The notes: generated by a model not told the origin, from the sequence alone. Positions 41,625 to 53,349 are shown, counted from the stretch's first letter. The stretch is 64,000 nt of DNA from Hyaloperonospora brassicae (GCA_947650285.1 CANTFL010001315.1:1-64000), one strand, 5' to 3'. Numbers and translations: made by a program.

Positions 41625-43422
41625 GCGAGGCGGGCGACTACGGTCGGCGGAGGGGTTTCCATATATTGCGGAGAACCCATATATTGCAATACTTTGTGTC
41701 GAGTCGTGTGTGATTGGTCCAAGTGGTCGATCGGTCCTATTATTGAGGCCAATTCGGAGGTGCACTCGCGCGATGGACGTCGTTTTATTTGTATTAATAG
41801 CGGAGGAGACGGCTCTCGCCTGAAGTAACTGCTATGCGACGGTGCGCAAGTCCAGTCAAGTGCACGCGCAGACCTAACGTATTGACTGCAGACCAATGCA
41901 CCGGAAGAAGGTCACTTGCACGGTAAATAGACACGGGCGACACAGATGTGAGTGATGTGAATTCTACCGCCAATAGTAAACATGTCGGCAACCGCCGCAT
42001 GACGTCCGACCAGCTCTATCGATGGAGCTATAGTCAGTTGACTGATGTCATGAGAAGCGCAGAATGAGTGTGCATCCTGCGGCCGTGAGAAGAGCTACGA
42101 CCCCTCAAACGGCAGCTGCTTTTGCCCCGGAAGGAACCCATCTCTTCGTTGGTGTCGTCGTTCTTGCGAAACAGCGAGTGCCCAGAACGATGTCATGTCG
42201 CTGTCCAACTGAGTAAGTGCAGCGCGATGCTGCTCGCAAGCCATCGGCTCTTTGCATAGGACCGAAGCTGCAAGTGTCACGACAAGTCCAGCACTAGCGT
42301 CACGGTGTGTCGAAGAGTAGAAAGAAGGCAAAGAGAGACGACGGCGATTGCGTCTGTCTGTGCATCATCAGCACCAAGAAAAATACGACGACGACGTGAT
42401 GTTGAGCGACGAAAGCGGGAAAGCGAGAGAGCTCTGTCCACCGCCGAGCGACGTGAGTGTGGCCATTACCTCCTTCTGACGCCATCGATTTGTAGGCCCA
42501 ACGGACGCGAAATTGGCTCAGATCGTCCTTGTGGTCTTCCTGACCAGCGCCCAGAGGGCCTGAGATCAAGCGAGAGAGCATGAAGCAATTTCGGAGACGT
42601 CTCGCACTTGCCCGCGATCTAGAAATGCCTTTCGATCGCACTCGTGTCTTACTTTGGTTGGACCATTCCAACCGCGTATGGCCCATTTCGTTTGCCATCC
42701 ATAAGGTGTCTCGGCATGACGTACCCACGCACGCAAGTCCAGCTGCCGTGAAGGTCGGCTTGTGCCTGACAAAACCATAGTCACGACACTTTTGGCTTCC
42801 ACCTCACGCAGACTCTCACAAGACTCTCACAAGACTCTCACAAGACCTTCACAAGCTACGCAAACCTATCTCAGCCTCTTATCCGCATGTTGTATGAGCA
42901 GAGCGAACCAAAGTGAGTGCCTCAAATCGAGATGCAAGTGGACGTCAAAACGTTGCGGCTGTGCTTGTCTGACCTCTACGTACATGCGGAAAAGAAAAGG
43001 CCGCAACGCGAGGAAACGCGATTTGCAACACATTGCAACATCGTGCTTTGAGCCACGTATGCTGCATGAAGCCCATGACTATCCGGCGGGTTGTCAAGTG
43101 CCTGCGCAGCTCGGCTGACGACTCGTTGGTTGCTTACAGACTACTTGCTGAGCATGTTGGGTTCAACTCGAGTACTCGCCTTTTCCATGCGTCAAGACGC
43201 AGCGATTGCTCGGCGTTTCTTCTGTAGCTTCTGCGCTCACACGTACACAATACCTGCTCTTCAAGTAGCTGCTGCCGGTTGCCACGTCGTCGAGATCTCG
43301 GTTTGTTCGACGAAGTAAGTGTCAAGTGTCTTCGCAAAGGGCCCTTAACGTTTTCAGATAGCGCCACGTTGTGGTCGACTTTGTTGATAGTCCTAGTTAC
43401 TGCTGTGCCGTTCCATTCCCCT
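41625..43422. other. No gene assigned; weak ORFs and a 12-base tandem repeat
   Basis: Weak minus-strand ORFs (42095-42331, 42300-42728, 42566-42802) and plus-strand ORFs (42580-42780, 42762-43118, 43134-43318) overlap and show no known domain. AGACTCTCACA recurs three times at 42819-42855. The ATTGG near 41714 may be a CCAAT box for the protease gene to the left. Confidence 0.4.
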
Positions 43423-44409
43423 TTACTTTTCATCGTCCAACGGCTTGCGGTTCGAAGTAGCCTGTCGAGAAACTTTGACTGCCTGACGCGAACGCCGGTA
43501 CAGCGCGAGCGCTCTTCCCAGATTTACCCAGTTATCTTGCAGACGAAAGTCTCCCGGTTTGTTGTAGTTCTTGTGCATTGTCTCCACGGCGTCCCACTTG
43601 TAATGCTTCAACAACGTCTTGGCCATTGACCTGTTGGGGTCTTTTTGGACCTTCAGCGTGTACATGTACCACAGACTCAACTCGGGACGCTCGAAAATGT
43701 TACTGCCTGGCACGTGAAGCTTGAGCAGCCTAAAAACGTCGCGTGTCGTTTGTATATCCTGTTCCCAGTTGTTCATCAGTTCTTTCTCCAACCGAGCGAG
43801 CAACGGGCGCTTGTCTCGAGGAACGATAGGCCCTCGAAGCGCTTGTGCCAGTTTTACATCCGTGTACGTATCGGACAGTATCCGAGCAATTGACACCTTT
43901 TTGTTCGGATTGCGCTTGTTGTAGACATCCACGAACGTCACCCATGTCTTGAGCTTTGGGCTAAGCAGGTTTTCTTCTAGCCCCGTGTCGAGCTTCAATC
44001 GCTTGAAGACCCCAACTGCGGATTCTTTATTTCGTAGCCAGTAGTGAGCTCGGATGCTGTTTATGATCCGCGACCCCAACGACTTGGCGTAGAGTGTTAT
44101 TTTCGACGTACTGGTCAACGAAGAAGTAAGATCCCGAGCGCCGTTTTTGAACACAGATCCGAATGACTCGAGCCAGGACTTTGCTGTTGACATAGTGCTC
44201 GGGAAACCGGTAGCAGCTCTCTCCTCTGTCTCGTCAGGTCGTGCAAACCTCCTAGTGTCAACTTTGTCACGGGTCACAGCCGACGATTCGGCTTCGGACG
44301 TGGTCCGGTTCGAGGCTAGTGCTTCCGTGACCGCGTCAGCTTTTACCAGCACAGCAGTGAGCAATACGAGTGCATAGAGCAGCAGCATAACAACGCCTGA
44401 GCAGTGCAT
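43423..44409 (-). CDS. Secreted WY-domain effector, RxLR-like
   Basis: 328 residues from the ATG at 44409. A second in-frame ATG at 44538 would place 43 hydrophilic residues before the signal peptide, so the later start is preferred. Residues 1-25 are a strong signal peptide (MLLLYALVLLTAVLVKADA). At 51-64 the segment DTRRFARPDETEER has the EER motif, but a degenerate RRFA where a canonical RxLR would be. Two WY-type helical modules follow: about 131-190 (VGVFKRLKLDTGLEENLL, W156, Y182) and 221-282 (VFRLLKLHVPGSNIFERPEL, W247, Y270). Such proteins are delivered into plant cells to alter host physiology; the specific target is unknown. No intron. Isolated in a gene-poor interval, typical for effectors. 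Confidence 0.85.
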   Translation of the reverse strand: MHCSGVVMLLLYALVLLTAVLVKADAVTEALASNRTTSEAESSAVTRDKVDTRRFARPDETEERAATGFPSTMSTAKSWLESFGSVFKNGARDLTSSLTSTSKITLYAKSLGSRIINSIRAHYWLRNKESAVGVFKRLKLDTGLEENLLSPKLKTWVTFVDVYNKRNPNKKVSIARILSDTYTDVKLAQALRGPIVPRDKRPLLARLEKELMNNWEQDIQTTRDVFRLLKLHVPGSNIFERPELSLWYMYTLKVQKDPNRSMAKTLLKHYKWDAVETMHKNYNKPGDFRLQDNWVNLGRALALYRRSRQAVKVSRQATSNRKPLDDEK

Positions 44410-44538
44410 GGTTGCGCTTCGCGCGGAAGGTTGGTAAATGACAAACGCACGCAGCAAAGTGACTATCCCTTGCGAAAAAATTGACGAAGAGGCAGGACGT
44501 GAGCTGCTGGTGTGTGGACAGATGCTGTGTCGTCCCAT

Positions 44539-47500
44539 CGGCCTGCATTTCTTCCTCTCTCTAGCTTCTGCAGCTGGTCGTTGATCTAAGTCGTTCTAAC
44601 CTCGTGTGGTCCCTCGAGTCGCATCCCACTTGAACCGACGACGACCGCGTGATGCTTTTTCTCCCGTTGGTCATATCCGAGTTATTGTGAGTTGTCGACA
44701 GTGCCCTCGTGCAACATGAATGCAGAGAAACGTGTACTTGCATCTGCACATGCTCTACATCTGCTGCAGTGATAGTCCTACCCGAAGCTTTGCGTCGAAA
44801 TCCATGACGTGGTAGCGAGTGGAGTGACGCCGATTGCACGGACAATCGTCAGAAAGGATGCAACAGCTTTTTATACGGCTGAGCAACTCGACTGCAAGTT
44901 ACAACCACATCTTAGAACCAGAAGCGGATATCTGCCGAGTCGCCTAGTTGCGTAGACGCATCGCCTACCATGTGCATTGTTGGCGCTAGTCACGCTTTGA
45001 GCACGTCAAGTACGAAGCGACTCGGTGGTACCAGCCGACCTCGTGACTCGTATGCAGTTGCGTGATCTTGAGACTTTTCAGAGTCAACTTCTACGTCATC
45101 CGTACTCCTGCAGCAGCAAAGTAGTCCCCTCATCGCAAGCTTGTGCGAAGCCACAAGAGCCAAGCAGACATCGGCGGGACGTGGCAAAAAGATGGTCGTG
45201 AGACGGCCTGTCCACTGCGGTATAAGTTTTTCCTGATCCGGGGCAACTGCACTTCTACCACGAATCCGACTCCAAGTCATGTTTTTCGTGCTTGATGGCG
45301 ATTCAGCGCCTGCAGATTCCTTGCTCGGTCTGCAACTGAGTCTGGCGATTTACGCACCCGCATCCAGCATTCCGTAGCGACTCATATAGCTGTCATACGT
45401 CAGACAGCGAGTGGTAGACGACAAATGTCTTGACGCAGAGCGTCCGATTTCGTTTGCAAGTCTTCTTGACATGACTTGGACGTCGCGTCTGACCATCGTG
45501 GCAGGGGGGAGCGATCTTACGTCTACCAACACCACTTCCATCAATGCTTATCAGCAAATCGAAGTAGGTCGCTTTGCTGTGTTGGAGGGACGGCACCTCA
45601 ATATGGTGACCTCCGCTTGTCCCGCGGTGCCACCACCGACGTATACAGGTTGGAGGTCGCGCAGCTGACGAAGTGCAACACCAGAGCTGTAGCGGTGGTA
45701 CACTCGGGTGGTTAGCGTGAGTGACAAAGGAATGAGTGAGCAAGTACACCTTAGCTGGCCGCGGATACGTGTCAGCCACCCAGAATGACACGCATCAAGT
45801 TCTACTCCGGTTGAAAGTATGATCTTCCATTTTGAGTTATTATGCGGGGCTTCATCACCCTCTCAAACCAAACACCAGTTCGCTTGTTATGGCGTAAGTT
45901 TTGAGTGTCTTGTAAAGGCGGAATCGTTAGCAGCTTGTGCTGTTGATGCATTCCACCATTTTCTCTGCGAGCTTTGTTGACTCTTCGAGTCCAAACACTT
46001 CAGTTCCCTGACCTGGTTGACTCTTTGAGATTTCGTACTGGACTGGTTGACTCTAGGGTCGTTTATTCTGAACTCGTTGACTCGTTTAGTCGTGCTCTAG
46101 ACCCAGGATATAGGTGGCTCTTCCAAGTTAAGCCTCTCATGACAAGGAGCTGCTGTAGCTCTGCTACAAGAGCTACACTTTCTGCCTATCGAGCATGACA
46201 AGTGTCAGTATCACGAGTGTCATCCATGCAAAACCTTCTGTGACGATGGGCCGTCGACGTCGTCACACATCAATTGGCCTCTATAGCTTGGCAATCGTTA
46301 CCACATGTGTAAGGCTAGTACCGCGGTAAGCATGATGAAGACTCAGCATCTCACGCTTATCGTGGTAAAGATACTTTGTAAGGATGACAACGTCTACAAA
46401 TCTGTCAACTGCACTCACCTATAATGGAGGTAAAGATGCTCTGTGTGCGAGCTGGCGATGCCAAGACTCGGGTCGCGCTAGTGGTTCACACCACAATTGC
46501 CAGCTTGATGCATTTGTTGTCGTCGCATGTGACGAGGTCTCGCTTGAGCAAGCATGCACCTTCTCCACGAGCGCATTGCTACAGATTGTCAATGCCCTTC
46601 GTGCAGCGGCCGTTTGATTTCTCCGCACGATTGATACAAATCACCTGTCGCTTCCGTAGTACACAATGTTTTTAGGTCCGGGACAGTAATACAGCTTGTC
46701 TTGGGAATCCAGCCACCGTCCTCTTCAGCGTAGGCTCACACGGCCCTTGCCGGTGTGCTAATTACGTTTTGTGCGCTAGCGGGTGCGTGGTCTATCGTAC
46801 GACGCGACGGACTTGACGTTGCTCGGGCTCTGTATGCCACACAGACCCGGACCGCTCTTGCACCTGCCAGGTCCCCACGTCGGAGGACCACGCTCGTTCA
46901 GAGGTTATGCTCCGACGATACAGTACTGACCAGAGACCGTTGGCTCATTGGTACAGGGGTCTCCGAGTGCTCCCCCCCCCCGTCAAGCCTTACGCACTTT
47001 GCTCACATCATTGTATGTAGACCTCGGGTTAGTCGAAGCGTATTTTGCTCACATCATCGTTTGGAAATCTCGAATAAGTCTTAGAGGGGATCGAATCGGC
47101 AGTAGCAATAGCGTCTCGTATAATTTCTACCAGACATTACCGACCCTACGATCGATATTGAGTGTGTCACCGGCGGCTAGATCCTGCAAGGCATGCATGC
47201 ACACACGTCGAACTTAGCCAGATGCGTGTTGCCAACGACGACAATTGCAGCTGCCAGTGCATGTAAATGTGTTGTACGCATCACTGCCTATTCGTGCGCT
47301 GTGCGTTCGTGTCTTTTTGACAATAAGATTTACTTGCTGGGCCAATTCGGGACTCAGGCGCGCATTGTTATCCTAGCACTACCATTCTTTCGTAGTTCTG
47401 CTGTAGCTCGAGATTTCGATGTGCTTCTTGACAATTCGATTCGCCATGTGTACCGAAGCTTCTGTTAGGGCGAATGCATGTTTCTCTGCAGCGTACGAAG

Positions 47501-48085
47501 GACGGCAGAGTTGCAGCTTGAATATGCCAGACTATGTGTGGCAGTAAGAAAGAGTTGATCCATTGGCCGTGGCGCTGCTAGTGAGTCGTATGGTATTTAG
47601 GTGCTCTAGGCGTGACAACGTAGCTCTTAGATGGAGATGCACAGCCTACAGTCATGAACACTGGCAACGACATTGACCTCGGGGGTCTACCCCCTTACTC
47701 AGCTTCGTCATAAGCTGATGCCCGCTGACGCGAACGTGAGGTGTTTGCGCGCCTGTACGTAGTCGACATGATCGAAAACAGAGTATCATGTGCTATCAAC
47801 CATTACATATCGAAGCTCTTGTATACGCAAAGACGCACGACTTGTTCTGACTTGCAACCGATTATAGTGAAAAGCTGGTGATGGAGTTGATCGACTAAAC
47901 CGGCAACAACACAACCCAACTAGTTACTGCTTTGCCACCAACACTGCAGCACACTGCCACGCTACTTGGCGGTCGAGCAGCGCCTCATCAGCCAGAGCTG
48001 CTCCCGTTTCACACTTGTTGTTGTGCCTATTGTCAGCCCAACTGCGTCGCCGTGTTAAATACCCCCCGAGCGGACATCGATTCAT
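44539..48085. other. Gene-poor interval, no gene assigned
   Basis: About 3.5 kb next to the effector. The minus-strand ORF 44990-45280 (96 codons, ATG start) and others are unremarkable and have no family. GGTTGACTC-type short repeats occur near 45975-46090. Nothing else is seen. Confidence 0.4.
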
Positions 48086-48391
48086 CTACGAGGACGGCCG
48101 CTTCCACACCGCCAGCCAGCCACTGGTAAAGGAATTCAGCTGGTGGGTGGCTTGCTGCATGGCGGTCAGATGCTCACTAAGTCCCTCGAGACACGTCGTC
48201 ATAGCGGTAATGGCCGCCGCACAATTCTCGTACGCTTCGATACGACGCTCGACCCCTTCCAGATACTCGTCGCGCCCCCGTTCTTGTTCCCCTTGCGACT
48301 GCTGCTGCTCCGTCCCTACGTCCCTCTCGCTGTCACCACGAGACGCAGCAGATCCGCCAGCGCTTTCGTCATGCACTATCTCAGTCGACAT
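48086..48391 (-). CDS. Small coiled-coil protein, uncharacterised
   Basis: 101 residues from the ATG at 48391. The first 45 residues are hydrophilic and disordered (GTEQQQSQGEQERGRDEYLE). Residues about 45-90 form an amphipathic helix (VERRIEAYENCAAAITAMTT, then CLEGLSEHLTAMQQATHQLN), and the end SFTSGWLAVWK is reminiscent of small kinetochore DASH subunits such as Duo1. I cannot confirm this and give no name. A real gene is likely because the composition is coherent and the start is good, but no neighbour or splice evidence supports it. Confidence 0.45.
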   Translation of the reverse strand: MSTEIVHDESAGGSAASRGDSERDVGTEQQQSQGEQERGRDEYLEGVERRIEAYENCAAAITAMTTCLEGLSEHLTAMQQATHQLNSFTSGWLAVWKRPSS

Positions 48392-48844
48392 GAGTAGCTC
48401 TGCGCTCTTTTCTGTTGGGAATGAATGATTGCGATTGAGTTTTGCTCTCTCTGTCCACTACGGGTGAGGCGGTATTTTTTGTGCCAGAGTCATTGAGGTT
48501 TCCATCGAGTGAGTTGTAGGGAGTGGAGATTACTGTCATTTTCTATGTAGGACTGTCACTTTGTCGGACACTCGTCGACCTCGTACTGCATTGAGTTTAC
48601 GTTGCAACAGTAGTTGTTTGCACCGTGAGCGTAGCGGCGAGTGAGATGGCAAGCAAGATGGTTTGACTGAGAGAAGAAGAATGTGTGCGACTGCTTGTGA
48701 GTATGCGCATAGTGCTCACAGATGAACGCGCGCAAGCTCATGGAAAACGACAAGGCGCTGCAACGTGTTCCATCGATTGCCATCTCTGTTGCATCCTCCG
48801 CCCCCCCCTTCGTCCACTTCGACGCTCCCAACTACGGCACGTAT

Positions 48845-49609
48845 CTATTCCGACGTTTGGGCATTGGCCAGCGCTTTCTTGACCTGAATCTCCGGCGACA
48901 AGTACCCACGCTTCTCGTAGTTGGTGTAGTACGTGAGCTTCTTGGGGTTCGGGCGAGCCGACAGCGGAATCGTGTCAAACTTGTGGGGCTTCAGCAGCGC
49001 ACGCAACGCCAGTCGGTTGTGGTAGACCGAAGTGATGCTGCCTCCAGCCGCTTCGACTGCCTTGATCGCCGACGCAGACGCCTGTGAGACTTCAATGTCC
49101 AGCTTCGCTGTAAAGTGCTGGCTGCCGTTGCCCAGTAACTTGACCCCGTGCTTCACGCGCGAGCACGTCACGATGCCGCAGTCCACAAGATCCTTCATTG
49201 TGATCGTGTTGCTCGTATCCAGACGTCCCATGTCCACGAAAAGCTGGAGTTTGTCCACGTTCAAGGTCTCCATGGGCGTCGCAAACTTATTGTTGAACCC
49301 GCGCTTGGGCACGCGCTGGTACAGCGGCGTCTGTCCGCCTTCGAAGCCAGGACCACGTCCAGAACCGCCGCCCGAGCGCGCCTTCTGTCCCTTGTGTCCG
49401 CGCCCCGAGGTCTTGCCTTTGCCGGAGCCGATGCCGCGACCTAAACGCTTACTGCGCTTGTGGGCGCCATCGTTGTCACGCAAGTTGTTGAGACGCACAC
49501 CTTCGAATGCTGCTGCAGCAGTTACCGCCGCGGCAGAGCTCGCAAAGGCCGCACGGGCGCCGAGAGCGGGGGGCAACGCTCGCTCGAGCGCCTTCAGACT
49601 CCACATCAT
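48845..49609 (-). CDS. MRPL15: Mitochondrial large-subunit ribosomal protein uL15m
   Basis: 254 residues, one exon, ATG at 49609 (an adjacent second ATG at 49606). The first 35 residues are Ala/Arg-rich with a targeting character (SLKALERALPPALGARAAFA). Then comes the L15 signature: LNNLRDNDGAHKRSKRLGRG, IGSGKGKTSGRGHKGQKARS and GGGSGRGPGFEGGQTPLYQR, followed by VPKRGFNN. The middle part (LNVDKLQLFVDMGRLD, VTCSRVKHGVKLLGNG) carries the rRNA-binding fold of L15, and the C-terminal 80 residues are the mitochondrial extension. It builds the peptidyl-transferase side of the mitoribosome. Intact, with no odd residue. Confidence 0.95.
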   Translation of the reverse strand: MMWSLKALERALPPALGARAAFASSAAAVTAAAAFEGVRLNNLRDNDGAHKRSKRLGRGIGSGKGKTSGRGHKGQKARSGGGSGRGPGFEGGQTPLYQRVPKRGFNNKFATPMETLNVDKLQLFVDMGRLDTSNTITMKDLVDCGIVTCSRVKHGVKLLGNGSQHFTAKLDIEVSQASASAIKAVEAAGGSITSVYHNRLALRALLKPHKFDTIPLSARPNPKKLTYYTNYEKRGYLSPEIQVKKALANAQTSE

Positions 49610-49944
49610 TTCCGATCGAATCGGGTGGCGACGAGGTCAGTCGTACATTGTCGCGTTGCAGTGCCACGTCAGATTCACACGAACAAATGCGACGCAGTTT
49701 GATTTTCTGTAGAAAGGGTACAGCAGTTTGCGACCGCATTCAGCGAAACGGACTAAACTGCACAAAATAGTCCGGAAAGAGTGTGGACGACTATATTCGA
49801 GCGGTAGTGTCACGTCCTGACCGATGTCATCGACCTACTTCAGGAGGTCCATTGCGTGGGCAGTGTGTCCTCGCAAGTCGCTTTAACTGAGTAGCTTTCC
49901 AAAACATCGTGAGCTATTTTCCAACAGCTTTTCATGATCCACTA

Positions 49945-50385
49945 TTATCGCAGCTGTTTGAAACCTTTTTTCGGGCTGTTGCATCTCGGATCACGAGCAG
50001 TGGTCACTACATCGATGCGCTGTGACTTCGAGACCTGCTGTCTCCATCGGCTGAGTGCGGGAAGTGCTACTTGTTTGCGCACGTTGGCAAAGGTCGAAGA
50101 GTGAGTCGTTGTTGGTAGCGTGGGATCACCAGACTCTTTGCTCAAGCGCACTGGTCGTGTCGAAAGTTGCTCTGACCACGACACACTCGGGTCTTGAACG
50201 GCTGCCCGAATAGTCCGATTCTCCTCAATCGCATCGACAGCCGGCACTAGTACCTCTTGCTTTGTCGTGGTCGTTGCCAAAAACGCCATCCCAACGTGAG
50301 GATGAATGGTTATGTCTCTGTCACCAGATCGGTCAAGCGACGCAGTTGGTCGGGGAGGTCGAAAGCAGTCAAAAAGGATCGACAA
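49945..50385 (-). CDS. Uncharacterised ORF, possible exon of an unknown gene
   Basis: 146 codons without an ATG at its open end, mostly hydrophilic (CFRPPRPTASLDRSGDRD, RKQVALPALSRWRQQVSKSQ). A possible acceptor (GACTGAG before GCACTACC, about 50417) and coding-like sequence upstream in another frame (VDLFGDAPVQIECDLSGSAP, near 50470) suggest a spliced or frameshifted gene. No domain recognised. Confidence 0.28.
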   Translation of the reverse strand: MSILFDCFRPPRPTASLDRSGDRDITIHPHVGMAFLATTTTKQEVLVPAVDAIEENRTIRAAVQDPSVSWSEQLSTRPVRLSKESGDPTLPTTTHSSTFANVRKQVALPALSRWRQQVSKSQRIDVVTTARDPRCNSPKKGFKQLR

Positions 50386-50858
50386 TGAAATGGCGTCAAT
50401 GGTAGTGCCTCAGTCTGATCAGGAGCACTACCACTCAAATCGCACTCTATCTGCACAGGAGCGTCTCCGAACAGGTCGACGACACACTAGCGGGAAAGAC
50501 GTAGCTGGCTGTCTTTCGATTCCGTTGCGTCGGCGTGACGATGCGACATGCACACGTCAGTAGGAGCGAGCCGACGATGTGCTCGACATGGTGGTGGTGT
50601 CAAGTACGTCCATTATTATGATAACTAACGACTGATAAGTGTGACAAGAAGTACGGCCCGGGTATCGGGTCGACAACTTAAGGGCTCCGTAGAGCCAGGG
50701 GCGACGGCAACGAGGTCAGAGACCCTCCTACCGAAGCCAACTACGAGTCAATCATGACCGCTGGCGCGACCAAGTAGACTGGGGACATGCGTACCGCCGG
50801 AGCGGCAGCACGTACAACGCGGGTATGCTGCCATATAAGGCAACAAACCCCTTTAGGA

Positions 50859-51265
50859 CCGCTTGCGCGGCCCCCGACGTGGAGTGCGAACACCGAAGTG
50901 ACTGCGTGGCGTGGAGAACGCCAACCCGCCATATATCTCTCCGAGGAGCTCAACCATCTGCGATGGTGGCTCCCTTCAGCCGCTTGCGCGGCCCCCGACG
51001 TGGAGTGCGATCACCGAAGTGACTGCGTGGCGTGGAGAACGCCAACCCGCCGTATATCTCTCCGAGGAGCTCAACCATCTGCGATGGTGGCTCCCTTCAG
51101 CCGCTTGCGCGGCCCCTCGACGTGGAGGTGCGATCACCGAGAGTGACTGCGTGGCGTGGGGAACGCCAACCCGTCCGTATATCTCTCCGTAGGAGCTCAC
51201 CATCTGCGATGGTGGCTCCCTCCACCCGCTTGCGCGGCCCCCGCGTGGAGTGCGATCACCGAAGT
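50859..51265 (+). repeat. 121-base tandem repeat, about 3.3 copies
   Basis: Units start CCGCTTGCGCGGCCCCCGAC at 50859, 50980 and 51101 (period 121) and 51226 (period 125); the last copy is partial. Copies are nearly identical, so the array is recent. No gene lies in it; the Pro/Arg-rich ORFs in several frames are by-products. An inverted ATGGTGGCTCC-type segment ends each unit. Confidence 0.9.
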
Positions 51266-51639
51266 GGCTCGCCAGGGGCGTGGTGTGCTCGACATGCAAC
51301 ACCAACGTATTTCAAATTCACAAAGTGTTTACAGGGAGGAAGGGAGTAATCCGTCACTTGCACGCATGTCGATTGTCAGAATCTGAGCTCTCTTGCCTGG
51401 TCGTGATGGATTGGGTGCAGGCGTCAACCTTCGCTGCAAGCTTTGCAAATCCTCAGGTGGACAAGAGACTCCTGGCGGTGCTCAAGCGCCTTGCCGGAGG
51501 CGAGAAACTGGCTGATTTAGGCATGCAGCCCATCGTGACAGGTCTGATCCTGCAATGAGATGCAGTCCCAGCTCACGACAAACAGGGCGCTCATCCAGAT
51601 GTAGCACCAGTGGCCGGCTGCCTGTCTGTGGTGTCCTGA

Positions 51640-53010
51640 CTGCTAGAGAACCATCAAGTTCACACTCGACAAGTACGACGCAAAGCAGCCACAACGATCG
51701 GGTGGTAGTCGGTCGTTGACTTCCAACGATCGAAGAAGGTTAGTTATTTCTTGTGATTGTTCCGAGGCAGTCGATGTGTACGCAGTGAGGTGCCTGACCC
51801 GCGCTAATCGACAATCGCCTGCGAAGATTGGCAGTTGAGGTACTACGTTATCATCGATGACAAGTGCGGACATGATGGTGTCTATGCTGAAGACCGATCA
51901 GCAAAGGAAGTACCGACAAAAAGCCACTAGATGCGCGTCGTCGAGCTGGCAGCTCGCACGTTGCCGAAGCAAACGAAACGGCAATCAACGCCACGACAAT
52001 CAGCAGCTTTCTGATGACGTTCAACAAGGACAAGTGAATCGTGGGTCGGGCATCGCGATCTTACCGTTGAATAGCTCGTGACGAGATTCGTTAGGCGTCA
52101 CGGGACTCTATGACCAAATGACCTCGTCGGTCAGAGGCCCCGACGACGTCTAACGGATCTCTGAACCCCACACGCTCAACCATTGCGACCAAAGCCGAAC
52201 CCAGTAGCTCCAGACGATGCGCAACAGTTGTGTTTACGCGGATCGCTTCAAGCGATCGATGGAGGTGCACAGTCTCTGAAGCTTCCGAAACGATCAAAGG
52301 AACGCGCATGGGCTATTCCAGACGTGCGATCGATGTGCGTGAAACGCGTGTACCCATAACGGCGTAGAGAGACGAGACAGAGGAGGCTCACACAACTTGA
52401 CGACGAACTAGTGTAGTCAACGGCAAACGAAAGGCGGCACCCACTGACTAGAGACCCGTGACGCTTGAAGCTGGTCTTTGCTGTCGTCACTCCTTGACTG
52501 CAACAAGCTTGTCTAGAAGATCTGCCAACGTTTCCATGGCCAGCACAAGTCCGTCGAAGACGCAGTTCACGCACTTACCCAATAAAGCCGCAGATCGAGG
52601 AAGAGAGGACAGATGGAATGGAGAATGAAAAGCTGTTGGATGGACCTCAATGGCATCGTTGCACCGCACTGTCGGTGGACCGAGCGTCGTACGGCGGGGG
52701 CATTGGGTAAAGATTCAGCGTCTGTAACATCAAGCGTCATGCTGGGAAACAGGTACTCGTCGGCTGAAGGCCATTGCAAACCCGCAAGGCCGAACAGCAC
52801 CCCGCCAGAGCCGTATGCGACGCCTGGGTCCCTCCTGTATCCTCTGGAGTGTCGTTGTGAGATCCAACGAGACACTTGGCGCTGGGACGAGCATCAGCTC
52901 CGTCAAGTTGCCGCAACGGTACTGTTACATCCAGGATCGGAGAACCTTCTGTGCGACATGTCGTTTGCATGAACTTGCAAGTAGACTGACGATCGGGAAT
53001 CTTCTGCACC
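51640..53010 (-). pseudogene. Possible decayed gene(s), unidentified
   Basis: Several minus-strand frames look coding but do not join: PILDVTVPLRQLDGADARPS (about 52940), AYGSGGVLFGLAGLQWPSAD (about 52800), DGLVLAMETLADLLDKLVAV (about 52530), LELLGSALVAMVERVGFRDP (about 52180), and a signal-like stretch VIRKLLIVVALIAVSFASAT (about 52000) with no ATG before it. They may be the remains of one or more genes, or spliced exons I cannot place. A plus-strand ORF at 51410-51558 (LLAVLKRLAGGEKLADLGMQ) is also coding-like. No family is named. Confidence 0.3.
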
Positions 53011-53300
53011 GATGGACCTCACGGGTAAGAGATTACTCGAAATAGACTTTTGATGAGAAGACAAACGGACAAGTGTTGACGCCCGTTACCAACTTAGCAT
53101 TGTCAGCGTCATCGCGCCGCAATCAGCAGCATAGGGTCTGCTGGATCGATGAGCTGAGTGCGATATCACATTACACTCATCTTCCACGTCTATATCTAAC
53201 TTGGCGGTCGCGGTAGTCGGTACCATTATCTTTCGTCTCCTGCATCTGCCGCTCTTTTTTCATGTCGCTACTTGAATACCCGAGTGAGTGCCAACCGATG

Positions 53301-53349
53301 CTGCAGCAACAACAGCAACAACAGCAACAACAGCAGCAGCAGCAGCAGT
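53301..53349 (+). repeat. CAA/CAG microsatellite
   Basis: Sixteen CAA or CAG units; gives a poly-Gln run in a plus-strand ORF opening at 53262 and poly-Cys on the minus strand. It lies 170-220 bases before the P450 start, probably 5' UTR or promoter. Confidence 0.9.

Noticed and set aside
48086..48391. Naming the coiled-coil protein as DASH subunit Duo1
   Set aside because: The helix and the Trp-containing end are suggestive, but such short coiled coils match many families by chance. Left unnamed.
50859..51265. CRISPR-like array
   Set aside because: Units are 121 bases with no alternating repeat and spacer, and the genome is eukaryotic. It is a simple tandem repeat.
52737..53009. DNAJC11-like C-terminal domain
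   Set aside because: The segment ILDVTVPLRQL recalls that domain, but the following residues do not match and no J domain or other part is nearby.
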